A stretch of 6,361 nt of DNA from the NCBI GenBank assembly GCA_003156615.1, contig PMHI01000336.1, forward strand, positions 6,726 through 13,086, given 5' to 3'. This document shows positions 1-5,608 of the stretch, in pieces. The position numbers and the translations under genes were made by a program. Each line of letters begins with the position of its first letter. The stretch's first letter is position 1. Below the pieces are notes generated by a model. That model was not told the DNA's origin and did not search any database. It saw only the letters and a program-made list of their open reading frames with translations. Source of the DNA: Acidobacteriaceae bacterium (GTDB lineage: Bacteria; Acidobacteriota; Terriglobia; Terriglobales; SbA1).

Positions 1-69
1 GGGATGCAGATGTCGAGCATCCTGACCCAGGTGCGGGACTTGACGGTGCGGCCGCGAAGGACCGCGTAA
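1..69 (+). CDS. 3' end of an unidentified upstream gene (partial)
   Basis: Frame 1 is open from the window edge to a TAA at 67-69, giving about 22 residues that end in VRPRRTA. Almost every codon in this frame has G or C at the third position, whereas frame 3, also open here, does not. This makes frame 1 the likely coding frame. A strong rho-independent terminator lies 80 bp downstream, as expected for the end of a plus-strand transcript. The tail is too short to identify a family, and I do not propose a function. Confidence 0.45.
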   Translation, partial: GMQMSSILTQVRDLTVRPRRTA

Positions 70-74
70 GTTAA

Positions 75-111
75 CGGCGAACTCGGATTCTGCCGATTCG
101 AGAGTCCGCCG
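75..111 (+). other. imperfect hairpin after the upstream gene
   Basis: CGGCG (75-79) can pair with CGCCG (107-111), with a nested TCGG/CCGA stem (83-86 with 93-96). The stem is interrupted and has no T-run. It may be a 3'-end stabilising structure ahead of the true terminator, or chance pairing in GC-rich DNA. Confidence 0.25.
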
Positions 112-149
112 TGCGTGAAAAGTTTATCCGGGCGACCTGCCAACTCAAC

Positions 150-181
150 GCCGGGACCAATCCCTTGGTCCCGGCTTTTTT
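150..181 (+). terminator. rho-independent terminator
   Basis: GCCGGGACCAA (150-160) and its exact reverse complement TTGGTCCCGGC (165-175) form an 11-bp perfect GC-rich stem around a TCCC tetraloop. Six T residues (176-181) follow immediately. This is a canonical intrinsic terminator on the plus strand, closing the transcript of the gene that ends at 69. It separates that gene from the protease gene starting at 234. Confidence 0.92.
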
Positions 182-233
182 CAGGTCTCGGCGCCAGGTG
201 AATCCGAACTAGATCGACCAACATCTATGCAGC

Positions 234-1322
234 ATGAACCTGGAAGAAGTTGGGAGCGTTTTTTCTATCTTGTCTGCCCGACCTGCCTCTGTGAATCAAA
301 CTGAAGGCGATGGGTGGGGAGAGGAGCTGCAGCGGAGATTGGCACCGGCCGCGAGTTCCGCCGACGACGACGATTCGCTGCTCGATGCCTACTCCCGGGC
401 GGTCACGGGAGCGGTAGGGCGCGTCAGCCCCTCGGTTGTCAACATTGAAGTGCATCAATCCGCTGGCCGCAGCCGCTCGGGCGAGTCGCCCGAACGGAGG
501 GGCGGGGGTTCGGGCTTCGTATTCACTCCGGACGGCCTGATTCTCACCAACAGCCATGTCGTGCATGACGCGCGGCGCATCGAGGTCACGCTGGCCGATG
601 GCCGACGCATGCCGGCGAGCGCAATCGGGGACGATCCAGCGAGCGACCTTGCTGTCGTACGAGTCGATGAACCCGGTCTCGCTGCCGCTGCGCTCGGCGA
701 CTCGCAGCAGCTTCGTGTGGGACAACTTGTCGTCGCGCTCGGCAGCCCCTACGGGTTTCAATCGACCGTGACCGCGGGCGTGGTCAGTGCGCTGGGGCGT
801 TCTTTGCGGTCGTATTCGGGGCGGCTGATCGACGACGTCATTCAGACCGACGCCGCGCTCAATCCGGGCAACTCTGGCGGGCCGCTGGTCGATTCCGCGG
901 GGCGCGTGGTCGGAGTGAACACGGCGACCATTTTGCCGGCCCAGGGGATCTGTTTTGCCATCGGGATCAATACGGCGAAGTTCGTGGCCAGCCGCCTCCT
1001 GCACGACGGACGCATCCGCCGCAGCTATATCGGGGTCTCGGCGCAAACCGTGCCGGTGCATCGGCGCGTGGTGCGCTTCTATGATCTTGCCAAAGAGTCG
1101 GGTGCGCTGGTGCTGTCGGTCGAAGAGAATAGTCCGGCGAAGCGGGCAGGACTGCGGGATGGCGACATCATCGTTGCGCTTGAAGGCAAGCCCGTCGCTG
1201 GAGTGGACGATCTGCACCGCGTGTTGACGGATGTTCACCTAGGGCTGAGCTGCTCGCTGACCGTGCTGCGGCGGACCGAGAAGCTGGAGTTGAAGATCGT
1301 GCCGGAAGAGGCGGCGAACTGA
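234..1322 (+). CDS. HtrA/DegP-like serine protease (S1C family) with one PDZ domain
   Basis: A 362-residue trypsin-fold protease of the HtrA (Do/DegP) family, which degrades or chaperones damaged proteins. The catalytic triad is visible: His108 in TNSHVV, Asp138 in SDLAVV and Ser214 in NPGNSGGPL. The protease domain spans roughly residues 55-255. It ends in GICFAIGINTA, where many relatives have GIGFAI. One PDZ domain follows (about 265-357), with an IGV ligand-loop-like motif and SPAKRAGLRDGDII. Family members usually carry a signal peptide or N-terminal membrane anchor. Here residues 1-50 are polar and acidic (a DDDD run at 44-47) with no hydrophobic stretch, so the protein may be cytoplasmic. 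I see no Shine-Dalgarno sequence before the ATG at 234. An in-frame GTG at 291 is an alternative start with no better site. The gene stands alone between the terminator at 150-181 and decayed DNA. The family is certain; the subtype (degP, degQ, degS or other) is not. Confidence 0.94.
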   Translation: MNLEEVGSVFSILSARPASVNQTEGDGWGEELQRRLAPAASSADDDDSLLDAYSRAVTGAVGRVSPSVVNIEVHQSAGRSRSGESPERRGGGSGFVFTPDGLILTNSHVVHDARRIEVTLADGRRMPASAIGDDPASDLAVVRVDEPGLAAAALGDSQQLRVGQLVVALGSPYGFQSTVTAGVVSALGRSLRSYSGRLIDDVIQTDAALNPGNSGGPLVDSAGRVVGVNTATILPAQGICFAIGINTAKFVASRLLHDGRIRRSYIGVSAQTVPVHRRVVRFYDLAKESGALVLSVEENSPAKRAGLRDGDIIVALEGKPVAGVDDLHRVLTDVHLGLSCSLTVLRRTEKLELKIVPEEAAN

Positions 1323-1330
1323 GAACCAGT

Positions 1331-1528
1331 TCATATTCCGGTTTGCCGAACCCTCAAAGCGAGGCAGAAATAGTCTTCCCTCTCCCGCAGACTCTGGACG
1401 ATCTCCTGTTCGCTCGCCTGACAGCGGGGATCGCGCAACTTGGCCAATGCTTTCGGATCCCGCTCTCCCGCCAGCAAGGCGCGGATGATTGCCTGCCCAG
1501 TTAACCCGCTGATATCGCTCAAGGCAGT
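1331..1528 (-). pseudogene. internal fragment of an IS110-family transposase
   Basis: Minus-strand translation from about 1528 down to a stop at 1331 gives some 65 residues containing LSDISGLTGQAIIRALLAG, then ERDPKALAKLRDPRC and ASEQEIVQSL. From family knowledge, this pattern (S-DI-G-xG-AII-A-LAGE-DP-KLA-LRD-R-KAS) marks the linker between the N-terminal DEDD RuvC-like domain and the C-terminal serine-containing Tnp domain of IS110 transposases. Both catalytic domains are absent. The stop follows soon after the recognisable part, where similarity fades. Upstream it abuts the gene remnant at 1527-1885 within about 10 bp. No element ends or intact copy are visible, so this is a relic. The family call rests on remembered consensus and was not searched. 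Confidence 0.62.
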
Positions 1529-1885
1529 TCGCCTTAAACTGCGGAATCGGATCCGGTACTTTGAAGGCCGAAGTAAATGCGTTTGAAAGGCTCCACATCG
1601 TACGCGGTACGAATTCCTCGTGCAGCGGATTGAAATATAGGTCGTGCACCCTTCGCGCCAAATGTTTCGGCACTTCAAATTCGCCTCAAGGAACGCCCGG
1701 TAGATCGTCAGCCTAGCCATTTTCCCCCGGCAGTTGCTGCACTCGCTTATGTTCGACTTGCGGCCGCATCGGGTCAAAATTTCCTTGCATCCGGTCAACA
1801 CCGAACGATAGAGCATCCTCGAGCGAGAACGACCTTGAGTGTTTTGCGAGCACTGGCGTAAACGCGCCTGGGACAATGTTTCCGA
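1527..1885 (-). pseudogene. frameshifted remnant of a conserved 'WSLSNAF' family protein (copy A, possibly DUF932/DUF945-like)
   Basis: Pieces of one protein run in order on the minus strand. NIVPGAFTPVLAKHS and SFGVDRMQGNFDPMRPQVEH read in one frame (about 1883-1716) to a TAG at 1713-1715. ARLTIYRAFLE reads in a second frame (about 1714-1685). EFEVPKHLARRVHDLYF through RTMWSLSNAFTSAFK and DPIPQFK return to the first frame (about 1682-1530). Two opposite single-base shifts near the GGGGG/AAAA run at about 1722-1730 and near 1685 explain this. Similarity stops at the junction with the transposase fragment near 1525, so the usual KLGEFLE ending, preserved in copy B at 5198-5456, is lost. The N-terminus is also missing. 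The WxLxNAxT pattern recalls the C-terminal part of DUF932/DUF945 phage- or plasmid-associated proteins, but that naming is uncertain. It is almost certainly non-functional. Confidence 0.62.
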
Positions 1886-2073
1886 CATTCAAATCGCAGT
1901 TTAAGGCTGCCCTTGTGTGGGCCCATGGCGAAAGATGCGGGTGAGAGAATTCTCCTGACGTCGGCGGCAGGAGTGCCCGCATCGAACCCCGCTGAGGTTG
2001 GGGGCAGCCGGTTTCGTGCTGCTTCCGGAACGGAAAATCAAGGCTGGGCCCGCCGTAAGCCATTGCTGCAATA

Positions 2074-3960
2074 TCAGTATGAGGGCTGAAGGCCCAGCTT
2101 CTTGATGAGTGCCTGATAGCGAGGCTCGGGGTGGACAAAGTCGAACATGGGCTCGGTTTGCAGCAGAATGAGCCAGGGATAGTGCTCCCGGTACGACTGT
2201 TCGAGAAACTTCAGTGTATTTGCTTTGTCGCCGAGAAAGGCGTAGTCCTTCGCGATCTCGTAGGGCGCAATATAGCCTTTGCGAGCACGCTGCAAAGCAT
2301 CCGAGACCGCCCATTCCTCGGCGGCTCTTTCTCCGCCTCGCGCAAATGCCTGACGCGCGGCCTCGGCGGCTTCCGGCTGTCCTAATAACTGCATGCCTTT
2401 TTCCAGTTCCCGCTCCGAATCGTTCCACATGCCTTTGTACCAGTAGGCCCCGGAGAGATTGAAGTGAATCCGCGGTTCGTTGGGAAAGGCATCGGCGCGC
2501 ATGCGCAGCTCGCTGATCGCCGCATCAAATTGGCGAAGCTGAAGGTAAGAGTGTCCCAGGCCCCATGAACGCACGAAGGGATCGAGATCCGTGGCGCGTT
2601 TCTGCTCCTGCAAGGCTTCGTCGTTGCGGTTCAACGCAAGCAGGATGTAGGAACGCAGATGATGCTGTTCGGCGATCGTGGGGTCGAGTTCGATCGAGCG
2701 TCTGGATTCGGCGTCGGCACGAGGCAGGTCCCAGGCAAAGAAGAGATACCAGGCGACGAGGGCATGATGAGCTGCCGGAAGCGAATCGTCGAGTCCGACG
2801 GCTTTGTGGGCGGAAGCCTCGATCTGGGCCATGACGTCTTTCGCTGGGCATTCATCATCGATGGCTCGAAGTGCGTAGGATTCGGAAACACCTGCCCACG
2901 CTGCCGCGTAGTCAGGCTGAATCTGAATGGCCCTCTCGAAATATTCCTGGCTGCGCTGATCGTTGCCGGCAAACCAGAAATACCGTCCCCGGAGATAAGC
3001 GTCGTGCGCCTCCGGATTGATGTAGCGCTGCTGGGCAGAATCTGAGGTTGCTGTGTTCACCTCTTTCGCGATCGCTTGCGAAAGTTCTTCCGGAAGCGAA
3101 AATGCCCCTCCCAGATCGCGGTCGTAGGTCTCGGCCCAGACATGTGTGTCGGTCGGAGCATAAATAAGCTGCACATTGAGGTGCATGCGGTTGGCGGTGC
3201 GGGCGAGTGAGCCTTCGAGGATTCCGTCGACGCCGAGTGCGCTGGCAATATCGCGCAATGGGCGGTGCACGCCTTTGTATTGCATCGCTGAAGTGCGGGA
3301 GACCACGCGTAACGAACGATTCTTGGCGAGCATGGTCGTCAATTCGTCGGTCATACCGTCGGCGAAGTAATCCTGCTTTGGATCTCCCGAGAGATTTTCC
3401 AAGGGCAATACGGCAAGGGACCGGATGCTTCTCGCAGCCTGACGTTTTTCGGACTGCCTGTACAGGCGATAGCCCAGCGTTATACCGGCTGCCACGAGAA
3501 TAAGGATGGCGGCGGCAAGTGCCCAGCGTCGCGTCGCGGTCTCGGCGGATGGTGCTGCGACAAGCGGCGCTTCCGTTTGCGGAGATTTGGTTTCCGTTGA
3601 GTTGGCAGGGACGGGCTTCTCCGCTTCCTGCCAATCCACCTGGCCTACGAAGCGGTATCCGCGTCGAGGAACGGTTTGGATCCAGCGGGGATTTTCGGCG
3701 GAGTCCGATAGACAGTCGCGAAGCCTCTGGACTGCCGAGTTCAGCCCATGATCAAAATCGACGAATGTGTCACTAGGCCAGAGCTCGGTTCGGAGTTCCT
3801 CTCTCGTGACCATCTCGCCGTTTGCATCGAGCAGCAGACACAGGATACGGAAGCTTTGTTCACCCATTTTGATTTTGGTGCCGAGCTTCCGCAGTTCTCC
3901 GGAACGCAGGTCGAGCGAGTAGGGTCCGAACAGAGCCGTGCGTGCGGCCGAGATTTTCAA
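2074..3960 (-). CDS. membrane-anchored winged-helix regulator with TolB-like and TPR domains (CadC/ToxR-type)
   Basis: A one-component regulator of 628 residues if it starts at the TTG at 3960. Domains in order: an OmpR/PhoB-type DNA-binding winged helix (about 11-106, with FRILCLLLDANGEMVTREEL and VPRRGYRFVG); a Pro/Thr-rich linker; one transmembrane helix (about 146-166); a TolB-like region (about 178-283, SLAVLPLENLSGDP, ADGMTDELTT, GILEGSLAR, WAETYDRDL); then several TPRs (about 316-520) and a conserved tail ending near PEPRYQALIKKLGL. The expected topology is a cytoplasmic DNA-binding domain and a periplasmic TPR sensor. Ligand and targets are unknown. The TTG has a well-spaced TGAGGA site. 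The frame stays open to an ATG at 4113, adding 51 residues, but that ATG lacks a ribosome site and the extension lacks domain character. The gene is divergent from the exported-protein gene at 4280, a plausible target. It is intact. Confidence 0.93.
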   Translation of the reverse strand: MKISAARTALFGPYSLDLRSGELRKLGTKIKMGEQSFRILCLLLDANGEMVTREELRTELWPSDTFVDFDHGLNSAVQRLRDCLSDSAENPRWIQTVPRRGYRFVGQVDWQEAEKPVPANSTETKSPQTEAPLVAAPSAETATRRWALAAAILILVAAGITLGYRLYRQSEKRQAARSIRSLAVLPLENLSGDPKQDYFADGMTDELTTMLAKNRSLRVVSRTSAMQYKGVHRPLRDIASALGVDGILEGSLARTANRMHLNVQLIYAPTDTHVWAETYDRDLGGAFSLPEELSQAIAKEVNTATSDSAQQRYINPEAHDAYLRGRYFWFAGNDQRSQEYFERAIQIQPDYAAAWAGVSESYALRAIDDECPAKDVMAQIEASAHKAVGLDDSLPAAHHALVAWYLFFAWDLPRADAESRRSIELDPTIAEQHHLRSYILLALNRNDEALQEQKRATDLDPFVRSWGLGHSYLQLRQFDAAISELRMRADAFPNEPRIHFNLSGAYWYKGMWNDSERELEKGMQLLGQPEAAEAARQAFARGGERAAEEWAVSDALQRARKGYIAPYEIAKDYAFLGDKANTLKFLEQSYREHYPWLILLQTEPMFDFVHPEPRYQALIKKLGLQPSY

Positions 3961-3964
3961 CGTT

Positions 3965-3970
3965 TCCTCA
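3965..3970 (-). promoter_or_regulatory. ribosome binding site that supports the TTG start at 3960
   Basis: On the minus strand TGAGGA ends 4 nt upstream of TTG (3960-3958). It is the only good Shine-Dalgarno match near the start of the winged-helix/TPR gene. The TTG sits directly before the first recognisable residues of the DNA-binding domain. The ATG at 4113 has nothing comparable. Confidence 0.65.
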
Positions 3971-4157
3971 GGAGGCCCGGTGGGGAATGGCCCGTTCGAC
4001 CCCGAAATGCGAACTCCAAGATTGTGACGGCGATTGGGGCATAGGTCAACCGAATGCCCGACACAACTACGCAGCCGTCGGAAGCGTTCCGTAAGTCGTG
4101 CGGCTTCATACATTTACGCCGTGTTGTGGAAATGCAATGGGGGTGACCCTTTTGGCA

Positions 4158-4187
4158 TTGAAGCGCAGCTTGCGGGCGGGTCATAAG
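4158..4187 (+). promoter_or_regulatory. candidate sigma-70-type promoter for the exported-protein gene
   Basis: TTGAAG (4158-4163) and CATAAG (4182-4187) are separated by 18 bp. Each matches four of six consensus positions. Transcription would start near 4194, giving a leader of about 85 nt before the ATG. Matches of this quality also occur by chance. Confidence 0.28.
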
Positions 4188-4269
4188 TATGGGCGCCAAC
4201 TTGGGCATGTGGGGCAGGAGCGGCGCGACAAATAGGTCGCCGATGTTTCTCAATCGCTCAAAATTCAAG

Positions 4270-4275
4270 AAGGAG
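4270..4275 (+). promoter_or_regulatory. strong ribosome binding site (AAGGAG)
   Basis: AAGGAG lies 4 nt before the ATG at 4280 and 7 nt before a second in-frame ATG at 4283. The spacing favours the second ATG, so the mature start may be one residue shorter than the longest frame. Confidence 0.75.
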
Positions 4276-4279
4276 ACGG

Positions 4280-4837
4280 ATGATGAATACGATTTCTATT
4301 CAAACCTGGACCAAACTGATGTTGTACGCGGTGCTGACAATCGGAATCAGCGCCAGCGCGGCGGCTTCGTGTGGGGATAGTTTGGCAGCGATGGCAGGCG
4401 GCAAGGCTATCGTGAGTTCCTCCATCGGCGAGCAGTTATCTGCCGAAACGGCAAACAGCCCCGCAAACTCTTCCATCGTCGGTCTTTGGCACGTCCAGTT
4501 CGTCGTGCAAGGGAAGACGATCCAGGAAGCTTTTCAAAACTGGAATCTCGGCGGAACGGAAGTGCATAACCCGAACGTTGATCCGCGGACGGGCCCAGTC
4601 TGTCTGGGCACGTGGGTAAAGACGCCGGGTGGCGCTTTTAAACTCGCTCATCGCGTGTGGAGCTACGACACCAATGGAAATTTCCTGGGGACGATCCATT
4701 TAAGCGAGACCGTCCATCTGACGCAGCGCGGCAGCGGCCAGACCGGATCATTCACGCTCAATTTCTACGATCCGGATGGGAACTTCGAAATGGAAGTGGC
4801 CGGCAATGTCGTCGGGCAACGCATTCAAGTCGAGTGA
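4280..4837 (+). CDS. small exported protein of unknown function, predicted beta-rich
   Basis: A 185-residue protein, or 184 from the better-spaced ATG at 4283. The N-terminus is a Sec-type signal: a Lys at 12, a hydrophobic core at about 13-24 (LMLYAVLTIGIS), and a small-residue stretch ASAAAS suited to signal peptidase I. Cys31 follows directly, but there is no Leu at -3, so a lipobox is weak. The mature part begins with a Ser/Ala-rich spacer, then a compact domain from SIVGLWHVQFV (65-75). Later landmarks are TEVHNPNVDPRTGPVCLGTW, YDTNGNFLGTI and GSFTLNFYDPDGNF. The alternating hydrophobic pattern and repeated turns (DTNGN, DPDGN) suggest a beta-barrel or lipocalin-like fold with Cys31 and Cys108 free to pair. 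I associate this architecture with uncharacterised secreted proteins of acidobacteria, from memory only. It is divergent from the winged-helix/TPR regulator and is followed by a hairpin at 4883-4916. Confidence 0.86.
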   Translation: MMNTISIQTWTKLMLYAVLTIGISASAAASCGDSLAAMAGGKAIVSSSIGEQLSAETANSPANSSIVGLWHVQFVVQGKTIQEAFQNWNLGGTEVHNPNVDPRTGPVCLGTWVKTPGGAFKLAHRVWSYDTNGNFLGTIHLSETVHLTQRGSGQTGSFTLNFYDPDGNFEMEVAGNVVGQRIQVE

Positions 4838-5197
4838 TCCGCGAGACGCGTGTTGTCGAGGAGTGCAGTGTGGGGTTCAAGCGCGAATGCCCCGCAGGTC
4901 CGCGCGGGGCATTCGCTGGATGATGCCGGGTGCCCATTACCCGTCTTCGAAATCCCGTATGCTCTCCTGCCGATAGAAGATCCGCGTCGGGCTCATTCAG
5001 TCGGACATGAAAAAAAGGTGCCGATCAAACCATGCCGTGACTCTGGCATGACGAACCTCTCTTAGACTGCGGAAGCGGCGAGGCGTCTCCTCGAGTGTCG
5101 TTCTGGGATGAGGCCATCCCTAACAGTTGGGCAACCTCGGTTCTCGGCACGAGCTCATTTAAGAGCTGGAGCGGCGGCCGGACGGAAATGCCGTGTG
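4838..5197. other. intergenic region without a supportable gene
   Basis: Apart from the hairpin at 4883-4916, short open frames here have no recognisable protein character, no consistent codon bias and no good starts. Small inverted repeats occur: CGGGT/ACCCG at 4927-4943, CATGCC/GGCATG at 5031-5050 and CGAGG/CCTCG at 5079-5093. One arm of an 11-bp inverted repeat lies at 5136-5146. None forms a recognisable RNA gene. Confidence 0.5.
4883..4916 (+). terminator. 13-bp perfect hairpin, probable terminator without a T-run
   Basis: GCGAATGCCCCGC (4883-4895) and GCGGGGCATTCGC (4904-4916) are exact reverse complements around an 8-nt loop. The hairpin begins 45 bp after the stop of the exported-protein gene. 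No T-run follows on the plus strand, so it may stop polymerase inefficiently or act as an mRNA 3'-end stabiliser. No A-run precedes it for minus-strand use either. Confidence 0.6.
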
Positions 5198-5220
5198 TCA
5201 GAACGACTGCGAGAACCGAG
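5136..5220. repeat. 11-bp inverted repeat at the 3' end of the gene remnant
   Basis: CTCGGTTCTCG (5136-5146) is the exact reverse complement of CGAGAACCGAG (5210-5220), with 63 bp between the arms. The right arm lies inside the last codons of the remnant at 5198-5456, and the left arm lies just beyond its stop. It could be a minus-strand terminator stem, a scar, or chance. Confidence 0.35.
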
Positions 5221-5456
5221 CCTCCAGAAACTCTCCCAGCTTTGCCGTTGCTTTGAACTGGGGAATGGGATCTAGTTCTTTGAAGGCTGATGGGAATGCA
5301 TTCGACAGGCTCCAGGTCGTCCGTGGCTTGAATGGCTCATACTTCGGCTTGAAGCGGAGGTCATGCACGGTGCGGGCTGGGTGTTTCGTCGGGGCTTTGC
5401 CTTCGACGAACGCTTCGTAGGCGACCGCCTTCGCCGTGACATCGGCGAGTTCGCTT
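5198..5456 (-). pseudogene. truncated C-terminal fragment of the 'WSLSNAF' family (copy B)
   Basis: The minus strand reads about 85 residues from SELADVTAKAVAYEAFVEG through HPARTVHDLRFKP, TTWSLSNAFPSAFKELDPI and PQFKATAKLGEFLEARFSQ to a TGA at 5198-5200. The frame stays open to a GTG at 5503 and beyond, but residues upstream of SELADV look unrelated to the family and pass through a C-rich tract. The part equivalent to NIVPGAF...FDPMRPQVEH in copy A (1527-1885) is absent, so only the C-terminal third or so survives. It is uninterrupted, unlike copy A. The 5' end lies against the uppS upstream region on the opposite strand. It might be expressed as a small protein, but no ribosome site is evident at the GTG. 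The DUF932/DUF945 link is tentative. Confidence 0.62.
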
Positions 5457-5595
5457 CGCTGCCACCCCCCCACCCCTTCCCCCTGGTCTATTGGAATCAT
5501 CACCGTAGCGTGAAAATCGGAATGAATCTAAGGCTGCATGGCCCTGCCCTTCCCGTCATTGCAACCCTTCTCCCCGCCGTGTTAGCCTCAAATCC

Positions 5596-5603
5596 GAAGG
5601 GGA
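5596..5603 (+). promoter_or_regulatory. ribosome binding site supporting the TTG start of uppS
   Basis: GAAGGGGA ends 5 nt before TTG at 5609-5611. The other in-frame candidate, ATG at 5522, has no comparable site. Third-position G+C rises sharply just after 5609. Confidence 0.6.
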
Positions 5604-5608
5604 TCACT

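Larger units (their letters stand above)
3961..4279. other. divergent intergenic region between regulator and exported-protein gene
   Basis: This 319-bp stretch separates the two divergently oriented starts. On the plus strand it holds a candidate promoter (4158-4187) and the ribosome site at 4270-4275. On the minus strand it holds the TGAGGA site, and I could not pick a convincing promoter for the regulator. If the regulator binds its own locus, its operators should lie here. I saw no clear direct-repeat operator pair by eye. Confidence 0.5.

Noticed and set aside
225..1238. Long minus-strand open frame (337 codons) opposite the protease gene
   Set aside because: It is the antisense shadow of a GC-rich gene. 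The plus strand carries the full catalytic triad and PDZ domain, while the antisense product is low in complexity, rich in Arg and His, and matches nothing I recognise.
1323..1910. Search for an IS110 bridge RNA or element ends next to the transposase fragment
   Set aside because: Only the linker part of the transposase is present. The flanking non-coding ends where a bridge RNA would be encoded are not recognisable.
1944..1973. Palindrome GAGAATTCTC and CTCCTG/CAGGAG inverted repeat downstream of the regulator
   Set aside because: The stems are short, have no T-run in the transcript direction, and are too weak to call a terminator or operator.
2043..2098. Inverted repeat GCTGGGCC/GGCCCAGC around the regulator stop codon
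   Set aside because: An 8-bp stem with a 40-nt loop and no T-run is not convincing as a terminator.
1901..2428. Minus-strand open frame (175 codons) overlapping the 3' end of the regulator
   Set aside because: Most of it is an out-of-frame shadow of the regulator gene. The part beyond 2074 shows no recognisable protein.
2912..3634. Other open frames inside the winged-helix/TPR gene, including a 240-codon minus-strand frame
   Set aside because: They overlap a gene with continuous, ordered domains in another frame and have no domain character of their own.
4152..4178. Possible sigma-54 promoter (TGGCAT ... TTGCGG)
   Set aside because: The spacing between the GG and GC elements is wrong for a sigma-54 site.
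5559..5587. Possible promoter for uppS (TTGCAA, 17-18 bp, TAGCCT)
   Set aside because: The -10 match is poor, and transcription would start almost on top of the ribosome site at 5596-5603.
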